A stretch of DNA of 64,000 nucleotides. It comes from Tetradesmus obliquus (taxonomy: Eukaryota > Chlorophyta > Chlorophyceae > Sphaeropleales > Scenedesmaceae). The stretch spans positions 1,178,001 through 1,242,000 of the forward strand of contig CP126194.1 of the NCBI GenBank assembly GCA_030272155.1. The letters run 5' to 3'. Position numbers and translations under genes: made by a program. Positions 23,001 through 34,351 of this stretch are shown one piece after another. Position 1 is the stretch's first letter; every line of letters begins with the position of its first letter. The notes below the pieces were generated by a model, which ran no database searches, was not told the origin of the DNA, and saw nothing but the letters and a program-made list of their open reading frames with translations.

Positions 23001-24173
23001 ATAGCAGCCACAAGCAGCAGCGGCCAGGCCTGAGTACTGTGTGCAGGCAGCTTGATGCAGCTGCCTTGGCAAGTCCTGATGTCTGATGATGTACCCGGTC
23101 AAAAGGCCTGGCAGGCGCAATCATTGGCACGTTGCAGCCAGCATGATACACTGCATGCAAGCAGCAGCATGAAAGACTGCATGCAAGCAGCAGCATGATA
23201 CACTGCATGCACGCAGCGACACCAGCACGATACATACTGCATGCAAGCAGCAGCATGATAGACTGCATGCACGCAGCAACACCAGCATGATACATACTGC
23301 ATGCACGCAGCAACACCAGCACGATACAAACTGCATGCACGCAGCAGCCATGCCTCCTAGGGCCGCATGTCAAAGCGCACAGCGGCACCAGGCAGCAGAT
23401 GGGCGCCCAAAGTACGCCGATTGTGTGCGTCAGCAGAAAATGCTGCTGCTCACTTGATAGTGTAAAGTGACAGTTAGCAACAGGCGCACACGTAAGAGGA
23501 GCCAGCAGCATGCTGCATCCATGCAGCACCATCTGGCCCTGGCCAACAGCAGTTGCATACATAAGTGAACTTCGAGTCAGTTGTGCACCACACTGTGCGG
23601 GCGTATGCCGCCGCACACAGCTTCACTTGATGCGCATACCAGCAACGCATGACACACAGGGTTGCGGCAAGCCTGGAACACACCAATTGCAGGTATGCGA
23701 TGGAAGTCCACTGCAACACCCTGCAGCATGTGCAGCTCTGCCGAATGATTGGCATACGTGCTGATATGGTACTTGCGAAGTCATGTTATGCACGTGCAGA
23801 AGTAGCTTAAGCAGGGCGGGTACAGCGGCCTTGCATGCACTACGCTTACTCAACGTGGCAGCAGGGCGGCTAGGCACGATCTGAAGAGGACTGGCAGCAT
23901 GGCTGCTGCTACATATTGAGTTGCAACCTGTTGCAACAGCAACAATCTGCAGGTGCGCTGTCAGGCATCACAGCCCGCCCGCACAGAAGCATCAATCAAA
24001 TAAACGCATCTCCACAAGTGGCTGATCACTTGGAACCTGTTGCTGCTGACAACCCAGCACAGCATGCGCCATGAATACCGCCGGACATAACACATAACAA
24101 AATAACACATCACACCAGCCCCCTCAAGTTCCACCAACAGCACCAAGTGTAGCCGCAACCACACAGCACAGCA
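20080..24173. other. Gene-poor 4 kb region
   Basis: This lies between the VPS24 start (20079) and the stop of the polo-box gene (24174). Frames on both strands are short and cysteine/histidine-rich and show no domain or splice-consistent chain. It should contain the VPS24 promoter and the 3' UTR of the polo-box gene. A minisatellite lies at 23130-23345, and a 15-bp unit (GCCTTTTGTGAGGCG) is doubled at about 21768-21798. Confidence 0.5.
23130..23345. repeat. Minisatellite of CTGCATGCA(A/C)GCAGCA units
   Basis: About seven imperfect copies of a 28-40 bp unit share CTGCATGCA, then AGCAGCAGCATGATA or CGCAGCAACACCAGCA. Two unit variants alternate, pointing to unequal crossing-over or slippage. 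The region is noncoding as far as can be seen. Confidence 0.85.
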
Positions 24174-27156
24174 CTAGCAGGCGCCTGGAGAAGCAGCAGC
24201 GCTGCCGCTGATCGCATCCTGCCAGCTAGCAGGCAGCTGCAGCGCCCGCACAAGCTTGCTCGCATACGCAGCACGCGCCAGCAGCCTCGCATCAGCAGGA
24301 GGCGCTGCTGCTACTGCTGCTGCAGCGCTGCCCTTCCCTAGTGGCAGCACCTGCACGTTTGCCACTGGTGCTGCTGCTGCTGCTGCTGCGTCAGGCGCTG
24401 CTGCTGTGTGGTGCCTGCTGCTGCGCCGCGCCCTGCTGTGCGTGACAGTGACATACGCCAGCGCGCTGCACGCTGCATCCAGCAGTAGCACGCTGCTATC
24501 ACCCGTGAACACAAGCTGGTGGCAGCCGTCACTCAGCTTGAGGTGCAGACAGCCCTCCCGGTGCACAAAGCTGCGCAGGTGCGGCACACCTAGATGCATC
24601 ACAGGCTGCAGCTCCCCAACCCCTTCTGCTGCTGCTGCTGCTGCTGTTGAAGCCTCGGCAGGAGCCTTGCGAGCTACAGGGAATGGCAGCCGCGTGATGT
24701 CTGGCTGGCAGCTGCTGCTGTAGGGGCGGTAGTGCAGCAGGCAGCCCACAAAGCGGCGCAGGCAGCGCGCCTTGCCTGCCAGGTGCTCAGGGACCCCTGC
24801 TGCTGCTGCTGCTGCTGGTGGAGATGCCAGTTTGCTGCCGCTGTCTGCAGCTGCGCTGGCTGCAATAGGGCTGCTGCTGCCAGGCAGCAGGAACGTCTGC
24901 ACAACGCCACCAGATTCTGCTGCTGCCGCTGCTGTGATAGGGCTGCAAGATGGCTCTGCAGCAGCAGCAGCAGCAACAGGAGAGCTGCCTAGCAGGCTAT
25001 CCTGATCCTTCACTGCAGTCGGGTCACTGCGGCCCGTGTCAGAGCTACGGCGCTGCTGCTGCTGCTGCTGCAAGCTGCTGCCCTTACTGGCAGCCGGACT
25101 TGACTCCAGCACCAGCACTGGCTCTGGCCCCACGCCTGCTGCTGCACTGCTGCTGTCGCCGTGCTCGTGATAGCACGCCCAGCCGTCGCTGCTGCGCACA
25201 AACATGTGGCTGGAGTCCTCAAACACCACGCCCACCACACCAGAGCTCATCAGGTAGCCTAGCCTGCCCTTGTAGTGCGCAAAGGCAGCCACCACTGGGC
25301 TGGGCCAGTCAGGACAGCCCTCAAGCTGGCCTGCTGCTGCTGCTGGTGGGGCTGCGAGGTCGGCAGCATCTGCTGCTCCTGCAGGTGCTGCTGCTGCTGC
25401 GCTGTGCACTTCTGCTGGTGACGGCTTCTGCAGTCCCACTTCGCTTCTGCCATCTGCACCGGTGCTTGCACTAAAAGATGTTGAGCCAGACGCATGCTGC
25501 TGCTGCTGCTGCTGCTGCTCTGCCCGCTCCTGCAGCGCCTCCACTGAGGGCGCATCCGCAGGCCAGTCCATGTTGGGCGTGCTGCACAGCGAGCCCTCCC
25601 CGGCATCCTCACCCGCAGCAGACTTGCGGCTGGCCTCCAGCTGCAGCTCACAGCAGCTGCTACTGTCCACATCCAACTGCACATCCACAAGCGATGGCCG
25701 CGCACTCGTCAGGGCAGTCAGGCAGCTCATATCCCAGGAGCGCGTCTCATTCAGCGTTGAGCGGCTGCGCTGCTTGCCGCCGCCGCCGCTGCTGCTGCTG
25801 CTGCCCTGCAGCGGGAAGTGCACGTCTGCAGCTGAGGCTGAGACTCGGCGGCGCACCGCTGCTGCGACGGCCTGGTGTGTGCCACCGCCGCTGACACCTG
25901 CGCCGCCCTGTGCGTTATGCTGCGCCTGCCAGCCGTGTACAGCATGCGGCAGGAGGCAGCCGTGAGCAGCGCGCGCCGTGACAGACGGTGACGGGGCCGG
26001 CGGCTGGCCCCGCGGCGGCGGGCAGGGCTGCACTCCAACAGCAGCAGCAGCAGCGGCAGCAGCAGCAGCACTCGCAGAGCCTTGTGCCCCAGGGATCTGC
26101 AGGCCAGCCCTCGGACTCATCAAGCCCCCAAGTGCTGCGCTTGGCGGCGGGTGCGGCGTGAAGCTATACCCCTGGCCTGCTGCTGCTGCTGCCGCTGCTG
26201 CTGCTGCGTTGCTCGGCACGCTGTTGTGGCGCCCAGCCGCTGCATAACCAGCGATGGCGCAGCCGCCCCCGCTGCTGCTGCTGCCAGATGCAGGTGTTGA
26301 GATGCTGCGCTGAATGTGCTGGAAGCTTGGCGAGCTTGGCTGTGACTGCTGCTGCTGCTGCTGCTGCTGCTGCCGGGGGCTGTGCTGCTGGCTGGCATGC
26401 TGTGGGCTGCCTGCTGCTGCAGGTGCCGCATCCACTGGGCTGCAGCTGCTGCTGCCTGCTGCTGCTGCCGGAACTGCAGCGGGTGGCGTATGCACGCCCA
26501 TGTTGAGCAGGTTGCTGAAGGCAGGCGGCGGCAGGTTGGCGCCGCAGGCCCTGCCTGTACTGCTGCTGCTGCTGGCGCCAGCGTGCGCGCTTGCTAACCC
26601 TGCAGCAGCACGGCTGGATGCGGTGCCAAGTGAGGTTGGGCACCTGCCTGTAGACATGGCTGACAGTGGGGTGCCTGAAGGGGTGTTGGTTGTGCTGCTA
26701 GTTTCGGAGCCCAGCACCAGCACGTGCGCAAGGTCTGCGCTGTTGAGCGTTGCCTGCTGCTGCTGCTGCTGCTGCTGCTCGGGCACAGGGCTAAATATGC
26801 GCGCCTGTATCCGGCCAGGTACGAATGACGGCACAGTTGCAGCAGCCAGCATGTTGACGTGCGGCGAGCGGCACAGCGGCAGCTGCTGCTTCGGCGGCGC
26901 CGGCTGCTGCTGCTGCTCTATGCGCTGCGTGAGCTGCTGCTGGTCTTCACTAACCGATCGGCGCAGGCTCCGCAGCTGCGTGGGCGGCTGCTGCTGCTGC
27001 CGCTGGTACAGCTGCTGTTGGCAGGTGGCTGCGCCACGCTGCAAAGCCTGCTGCGACAAGCCGCTGCACTTTGGTGTGTGTGGCCACTCATGCTGCTGCT
27101 GCTGCTGCTGCCCATGCAGTGGCTGCGAATGATGTGGCGGCGGCCGCGGAGGTGCG

Positions 27157-27189
<33 letters not shown>

Positions 27190-30100
27190 CTGCTGGGTAG
27201 CACACTCTGTGCAAGACTTTTAAGGTTCATGCCGCCCTGCTGCTCCGCAAATGACGCGCCATACCGCAAGCCTAGCACGCCAGCGCCCTGATCTGACAGC
27301 CGTCCGATGTTGCTGGTGCTGCTGCCGCCAGCCAATGAGTGCGCTCCTTGATCTGAGAAGCGCCCTGGCTGGCCCAGCACCTGCTCAGTGCCCCTGCCGC
27401 TGCTGATGCTGCTGACGCCGTGATCTGACAGTCCTGATGGCCTCCTCAGTGGCAGCAAGCTAGTGCTGCTGAGTGAGGTCAGCACATGCTGCTGCTGCAG
27501 CGGCGACAGCCCTATACCTGCAGGCTTGCGCAGATGCGCGGGAAACACCGGCAGCTGGTCGATGCTAGCACAGCCAGGCACCAGATCCATCAGGACCTGA
27601 TTCGTTGGCGCTGCATCGCCGTCGCTGCCGCTGCTGCTGCCAGTGATGCCTGGCAGATGCAGCAGCCCCTGACTCGCAGAATAGTCCGTCAAGCTGTCGT
27701 TGATCAGCCCGAGCATGCCTGCAGCAGTAGGGCTGCCAGGGACCTGGTTGGAGCTGGCACCCCTAAGATCTGAGGCCACAGCAGATAGCACAGACATGTT
27801 AAAACCCAGCGCAGCAGCGCCAGGCGACATGCTGATCGCGCTGTTCTGCGCGGCGGCGGCGGCGGCGGCCGCCGCCTCTGCTGCTGCTGTGTTGCTGCGC
27901 GGCGTGGGCCGCCAGCCCCCAGCCAGCAACTGGCTACCAGGGCTGACAGGGATGCTGCTGCAGCTGCGGCGGCCGCCCGCGCGCAGCTCTGCTGCCTGCT
28001 GCTGTAGCGGGCTGGGCGGTACAGGTGGCGGCGCAGGGCTCATGGCTGCTGTTGGGTGCATGCCTCGCGGCAGCGGTGCAGATCGTGAGTGCATCCACTG
28101 CTGCTGCTGGGTTGTGCCGTCCTGTGCGTCATCTGCCGGCAGACCATCTCTGCTGCTGCCAGGCGCTGCTGCAGCTGCAGCGCGCCTGTGCTGCTGCTGC
28201 TGCTGCCAGCCGCCAGGTGCTGCAGCAGCTGGCTGCTGCGCATCTGTGCAAGCCTGCAGCCTCTCGCTGATGTCTCTGTACACCGTCTTCACCCCTGCTG
28301 CTGCTGCTGCTGGTGAGTGCGGCACTTCTGCAAATGCGGGGCACCCCTGGCTTGCTGTCTCCTTGCCTGCGCTGCCAAGGTTGTGGCTGTGCATCCTGGC
28401 AGCATGAGGTATCGGGGGTGAGACAGACGGACTGGCTAGCGCTACAGCACCCGCTGCACTTCTGCCGCTGCTGGCTCCGCTGCTACCGGGCACTGCCTTC
28501 TGCCGCAACAGCATGTTGACCCTAGGTGAAGCACACGTTATAGAGCTGCCTCCACTGCCAGGGGGCGGCGAGGGCGCTGGCACGCTGCCGCTGCTGCTGC
28601 TAGGCTCCGCTGCGGCAGGCGCCGGCACTGCTGCTGCTGCTGCTGCAGGCTGCATGTACATGCTGTGCGGGCGAGGCGATGAAGGCACTTGCAACGGCTG
28701 TGGAGGCGTTGCTCGTGGCACCCTGCTGCTGCTGCCGCTGCCGCCAGAGCTTAGTCCCGCTGCTGCTGCTGCTGCTGTGTCAGATGGGCTGCTATGTAGG
28801 GCCCAGCCAGGGCTGTGTGAGGCCGCTGCAGAGCCTGCTCGGCTGTTGCTGCTGCTGCTGCTGCTTGTGGCGTCTGCTGCTGCAGCAGCTCTGCCAGGCG
28901 GGGAGCTGCACTGCTGAGCTGGGCCCCCTGAGTGCACGCCCCTCGAGCCCTGCACATGAGCAATGCTGGCTTCTGCATGGCTCATGCCGCCCCATTGCGA
29001 GAGTGAGGATGGTAGATCTGACAAGCTGCTGCTGCTGGCCCTGCTGCCGGGCACAGCAATGCCGGCCCCATCATGCGAGCTGCGGCGCTCTGCTGCAACC
29101 GCATGCAGCTGCGGCCGGTGCTGCTGGTGATGACCTGCCAGCTGATCAAGCCCATGCCGCTGCTGGTGTGGCACTGACACTGGCAGGCCAGAAGTGCATG
29201 CTGCTGCTGCTGCCTCGCTCTTATCCACCAGCTGGAGCAGCTGCTCCACGCCGTAGTCGCTGCTGCTGCTGCCATAGCCAGCCACATTGTGCCATCCTGA
29301 AAAGGATGGGCCAGGAGCATTCGCACGCAGGACATGCCCTGCACGCTGCTGCTGCTGCTGCCCTAGCTGCCACTGGTCTGCTGCTGCCCTGCTGCCTGAT
29401 GCTGCTACATCCTTCTGCTGCTGCTGCTGCCCAAGCAGCGGGCTGCTCAAAGGCGTCAGCTGCGGGCTGGCGCTTCTGAGGTCCAGGGACATGCGCACAT
29501 GCCGTGCAAACGCGCCAGGGCCATACTCGACAGATTCGCTGCTACTGCAGCTGTCGGTGTGCTCCGACATGGCGGCTTCACTGCATTCAAGCGGCACCTG
29601 CCAGCTGGTGTTAAGCACTGCAGGACAGCTGCCTGCTGTGCCGGCAGCGTGTGCGCCTGCAGCAGCGTGTGCTGCTGTTGACACCTCCTGCTGCAGGTGG
29701 TCAACATACTGCTCCAGCACTTTGTTGCCAGCAGCAGCAGCAGCGCTGCTGTCCACAGGGTCATCCAACTCTAGACAGCCGCTTGCTGCTGCCGCTGTAT
29801 GCATGCCTTTGCTGACTGCAGCAGGCGTGCTGATGTTGCTGCTGGCGCTGCTGCTGCTGCCTAAGCTGCAGGCCTTGCCAAGCCAGAGCAGCATGAACGG
29901 GTGGCAGCTGATATCAGCTAGAGCTGGGCGGTGTCGCGAGTCAGGCCTGCAGCGACACAACAAAGCACATATGCCAAATGCTACATGAGAGACGTTCGAT
30001 GCGAGGTATGTGCAAAAGTGCATCCACGTTGCAATCAGAAAGCAGCACTGACGCCGTGTACAGACAGCTGCCCGCAGGCGCTGCCAGGCCAGGCGGCTGC

Positions 30101-30385
30101 AGCCTGTACCAGCTCCTGCACTGCTGCTGCAGCTGCAGCATCTGCGACCACATTGTCAGCATGCCACATGCCTTTTGTGCTGTTGCTGGCTCACCTGAGT
30201 AGTGCTGCGAGCAGCTCCTTTGCCTCTCTGCCCAGCACTGGCTGCTGCGGGAAGCACAGCTGCTCAGCAGTGCCGCTGCTGCCACTGGCTGCAAGCTGCG
30301 TGTCCCCTGCTGCCACGTGTCCGCCTGGCGGCTCGCCAAGCAGCATGGTGTACAGCATCACACCAATGTCCCTGCAGCGCAACAT

Positions 30386-30427
<42 letters not shown>

Positions 30428-32190
30428 GTCATGCTGATGGCAGCAGCATCTGCGCCAGCAGTGTCACATGAGCACCCTGTCCTGCAAGCAGAAACAATTG
30501 CAGGGTTACACATGCATCTGAAAGGCAGGTTCTGGGGATATCTAACATGCACATGTACCAGCACCATGCAAACACGGCACACCAAGGCACAGCAGCTCAC
30601 CGGATGTCCTTGCAGGGCTGGCCATCATCTGCCAGCCGCGCTGCACTTCCAAAGCCGCCCAGCTTGATGCTGCCGCTGCTGTGCAGCAGCAGGCGGCTGA
30701 GCTGCAGGTCCCCGTGAGCTAGGCCCTGCTGGTGCGCATATGCTAGAGCTGGCAGCACCTGCGCATGCAACATACATTAGAGCGTGATGCAACGGTGTGA
30801 TGCAAGGAAACTGCGACTGACACATGCTGCCACAGCAGAACTTGACATGTGCTGTGCATGTTAAGCGATGCTTCTTGCTTGGGTTCTGCCAGAAGTTGCA
30901 GATGTTGCTGAGGGCTCTTGCTACAACATGAAGTGGTTGCATCCTGATTGCGGCAGGTGTTGCGCACCTGTGACAGCACTGTTGCTGCCTGCTGCTCGCT
31001 GAACGGCCCCTGCTGCTGCAGTAGGTCACTGATGCTCAGACCAGCTGCAGTGCATGACAGAAGCAGGACATCAGTAACAATCGTCAATATGCACAGTGCT
31101 CTATGCCCATCCCAATCATGTACAGAGCTGCACATTCTCTACTTGACTGCACATGCTTGCATGCATTCTCTGATGCTGGAGCAGGCACAAAGGTGAACAT
31201 GCCCATGACTGCAAGGTACTGCCAGCAAAAGATCACAGGTCCTCCTTGACATCTGCATCGTATGTCATTCAGCTGCTGCTTACAGCATGACCAGGTGAGC
31301 TGTCTGCAGCATTGCTGGTGGGATGTCAACTAGGGCCACTCACTGCACTGCTCCATCAGCACATAAATGTTGTTGCCGTCCTCAAAGCTGCCCAGTAGCC
31401 TGACCACGTGGTCGTGCTGCAGCGCCTGCTGCACAGAGAGCTGCTGCTGCAAGCGCTGCTGGTTCCCCTTGATTTGCTGCAGGTGGGCCTTAGGAATCAC
31501 CTGCAGGAAGAATCGGGCGGTGAAGTTGCAAGCATTGCACGGTATCCCATAGCAGCTGCAGCAAGATCCCACAGTGCTGAACCTGGCCGCAATCTCTGTT
31601 GCCTTCTGCCTGTCTAGCATGCCTCATACGAGTCGGCAGCACGGGATAGCATATGTGCACTGCACATGTGGCACATGATGGCGCCTGCAGTGCTGGTTCC
31701 GTTGCTTACCTTTGCGGCCACTGTATTCTCTGTCTGTGCTTCTTGCAGTTCGTAGACAGAGCTGCACACGCCATGGCCCAGCACCCTGCATCACACCACG
31801 AACAAAGATGATTGCAGACGACAAACATGCTGCTGCTGCTGCCTCTGCCTGGGGCTGTTGCTGGGCATGGCGTGCAAGATGCTGGGCTGGCTGCAGGAGC
31901 TGTTGCAGTAATACACACCTCAGTGTGTGGTACTCAACGGTTCTGGAGTCAACCGTGGCAATCACCGTATCAGGGCAGGCCTGGCACACAGGTGCAGAGC
32001 AGGCAGGAGCAGCCCAGTCAACGGGCCCGTCTCGCCACACATGAAATTTTTATGCTATATATACTGCAGATCGGCATGAGGCAGCAGGAAGGGGCTCGCT
32101 ACCAGCTCGAAATGCAAATGGCGCGAGGGGCCTCTGGTAATGTGCTTGCACCACTCACCACCAGCATGTATTCAAATATTGTCATCAGCA
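24174..32190 (-). CDS. Giant polo-like (pseudo)kinase with C-terminal polo boxes
   Basis: Exons on the minus strand: one ending at 31919 (start uncertain, see below), 31785-31710, 31500-31344, 31044-30968, 30758-30601, 30371-30195 and a long last exon 29946-24174, about 2,160 aa. The N-lobe reads VLGHGVCSSVYEL, VAAK-VIPKAHLQ, HDHVVRLLGSFEDGNNIYVL, closely following PLK1-type kinases. The C-lobe reads AYAHQQGLAHGDLQLSRLL, then KLGGFGSA, then DIGVMLYTMLLGEPP and DSRHRPALADISCHPFM. The VAIK lysine and HxD aspartate are kept. HRD Arg is Gly, the catalytic-loop Asn is Arg, DFG is GFG, the alpha-C Glu looks replaced by Gln, and the activation loop with APE is absent. A linker of well over 1,000 residues rich in Q, S, A and P follows. 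Two polo boxes end the protein (HYKGRLGYLMSSGVVGVVFED near 25250, and LRSFVHREGCLHLKLSDG near 24560). A small first exon (MTIFEYMLV, about 32190) is speculative. Confidence 0.8.
30387..30426. repeat. Intronic (CAG)n tract in the polo-box gene
   Basis: About 13 triplets lie in the intron just upstream (coding sense) of the acceptor at 30372. On the coding strand this is (CTG)n, then CTATGTTGCGCTGCAG. Confidence 0.85.
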
Positions 32191-32933
32191 AGGCTCTGTA
32201 CAAGTACCGTCATCCATCAAGAGTGTGCTTAGGTGTAAATAGTTCAGAATGTTTATAGCAGAGCTGCTGGACGCCAGAACAACTGCACAAAGGTTCACGG
32301 AATGAGACTAAAGCAAGACAACACACCTGCACTGATCGAACGTGTGAAGCTGCACAGCTTGCAAGTCAACAGCTGGCCACGGCGCAGTGCAGTCACTTGC
32401 GAACTCGGTACTTGTAATTTACACTCTTTTCATTGATTTCATGGCCAACGTGCTCAGGCATATGCGGGAGAGGGGGGTGAGGGCTTTGCCAGATGACAGC
32501 TACTTAAGCTTAGAAGTGCTGCCGGGCAGCAGCTGCCCTTTCCCCTGACGCTGCATGTCCGATATCCTCTACCTTGAGCTGTGCGTGCACGTCGTGACGC
32601 CTCAACGTGCCTTGTGCTACGGCCAGCACGCTCCTCAACCAAAACTGCTGCAGCACACCCTTCAAACCCTCCTGATCCGCCGGGCACTTCCAGCTCCGCA
32701 GCTGCCCTTCAAACGACACATTGGCTCGGTTAAAACATCACGTCGTCCATGCTGGCTAGTCTGAAGGCGCAGTAGGTGGCAGCAGGTGCAGCAGGTGGCT
32801 CTTTGGATTCACCTGGAAGGCCACACCCTGGCAGCAAGGTGCTGCAACTTGCAAGCTTGCAGCACCTGACGCCACAAACGTTGTTGAAGTAGACCGCGCT
32901 TGAACAGCAGCAGCAGCAGCAGCAGCAGCAGCG
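32191..32933. other. Divergent promoter region (polo-box gene and OPA3-like gene)
   Basis: This separates two divergently transcribed genes. The end next to OPA3 has a (CAG)8 run (32908-32931) directly before the OPA3 ATG, so the OPA3 5' UTR carries a triplet repeat. A minus-strand open stretch at 32719-32510 has protein-like composition but no ATG and no clear acceptor, and is not called. Confidence 0.5.
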
Positions 32934-34351
32934 ATGGCGGCGCTAGTGTTCAAGGTTGGGGCGCTGGCCATGAAGACATTGGCCAAGCCCCTCGGGGATC
33001 GCTTCAAGAATTGGGTGATGACGCACCCACAGTACAGGCAGACAGTGCTGACAGCAGCACAGGTGGGTGCTGCCGCTTGCCTTGCTTTCTTGTTCGTTTA
33101 GCAGATCCTGTGTTTGCGGCTGTAGCAGCGGGTATCCTTGCACCAGATACCCTTCATCCAGCCAGCTGTAGCAGGTGCTGTTTGCAACGCAGCTGTGTGG
33201 GCAACATCGCATGCGCTTCGGAGCTTTGCCTGTGCTACCTTGGTGTGTGCCTGCTCGCCAACCTGCCTTCCGACCGACCTAACCGCCACCTGCCGCCTCC
33301 TGCAGCGCATGCACAAATTTGAAGTCTTGATCACCCGCAAGGCCGAGGGCAAGACGGGCCAGGCGTTCATTGGAAACATGACAGAGGAGAAGTCAGTGGA
33401 GCTGGCCTCCAAGCTGGCCAGTGAAAGCTTCCTGTTTGTGGTGGGTGCCCGTTGTAGTACTTCTGTGAGAAGGATGTGAATAAGAATGTGCAGCACTGCG
33501 GCAGGCTGCACCTGCTGCAAAGCTGCCACCTGCTGCTGTGAAAATTCAGTTTTACGCATGGTAGATGCACAACTGCTGTGCTGCACAGCATGTGAGACGT
33601 GCACAGCACTGCCCCACCGCATTGCTGATGAGGCTTGCAATTACTTGGGTAAGCTTGGTATTGTGCAGGTGAAGTTGTACTATGTGCCATCAGCTGAGCA
33701 ATGCTTGGCCCTGCTGTCTTGCTATTGCAGGTTGCGTCATTAATCCTATTTGTGGAATATGACAGGACACGGCGGAAAGAAATAAAAAAGCAGCACAAGG
33801 AAGCAGCGGAGCGGCAGGCCATTCTAGACAGAGCTCGGCAAGAGCGAGAGGTGAGCAGCAGCGGCAACTGACCAGCGCAACTCTGCAGCAACTAGTTGCT
33901 GTACAACCCGCTGCGCTGAGAGGTGTGATGGCAATGCCAGCATGCATCAGCCTAGCTGGTTGAGCATCATGGTCAGTGCTGCAGTTCTGCAGTCGCATGT
34001 GTCTGGTCTGCAGCAAGCGCAGAAAGCTGGTGTGTGAACAGACACCCGCTGCCTCTGCACAGCCACCCGGCTGCTCTGCACATGTAAGAACATGCCTGGC
34101 TGTTCGCCTGCCTATGCACATGATGATGGTGGGTGATGTCTGCGTGCATCTCTGCCAGCTTGCCGACTTTTGCTTATGTTTCTCCTCGTTCTTACCTGCA
34201 GCGGCTGCTGGAGGAGAACCTGGAGCAGCAGCGCATGCTGGAGCAGCTGGTGGTGCGGCTGGATGCGGTGGAGCGCGCGCTGCAGGCCGTGCAGGAGCAG
34301 CGCAACAAGAAGGCCATGTTTGGCGGCTTCCTGGGCCCCCGCGGCCTGTAG
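32934..34351 (+). CDS. OPA3-like protein
   Basis: Four exons, all phase 0: 32934-33062, 33306-33440, 33731-33850 and 34202-34351 (TAG), 177 aa. It begins MAALVFKVGALAMKTLAKPL, typical of the OPA3 family: a short hydrophobic/basic N-terminus resembling a mitochondrial signal. FKNWVMTHPQYR follows, then GKTGQAFIGNMTEEKSVELA and SESFLFV-VASLILFVEYDR with a central hydrophobic stretch. A lysine/arginine-rich coiled coil (EIKKQHKEAAERQAILDRAR) and a C-terminal amphipathic helix (RLDAVERALQAVQEQRNKK) end the protein. OPA3 proteins are mitochondrial outer or inner membrane-associated (some peroxisomal) and affect mitochondrial morphology; the biochemical activity is unknown. Length fits the family. 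The ATG has a CAG repeat immediately upstream. Confidence 0.9.

Noticed and set aside
23130..23345. CRISPR-like array
   Set aside because: Units are contiguous and imperfect with no unique spacers, in a eukaryotic nuclear context; it is a minisatellite.
25450..29990. Many long plus-strand frames opposite the polo-box linker (for example 26314-27132, 28679-29479, 29287-29988)
   Set aside because: Complement of Gln/Ser/Ala codons; the translations are Leu/Cys-rich low complexity with no start context or domain.
32510..32719. Minus-strand protein-like stretch (FEGQLRSWKCPADQEGL)
   Set aside because: Good amino-acid composition, but no ATG, a stop just upstream and no convincing splice acceptor. 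Could be a terminal exon fragment, but not supportable.
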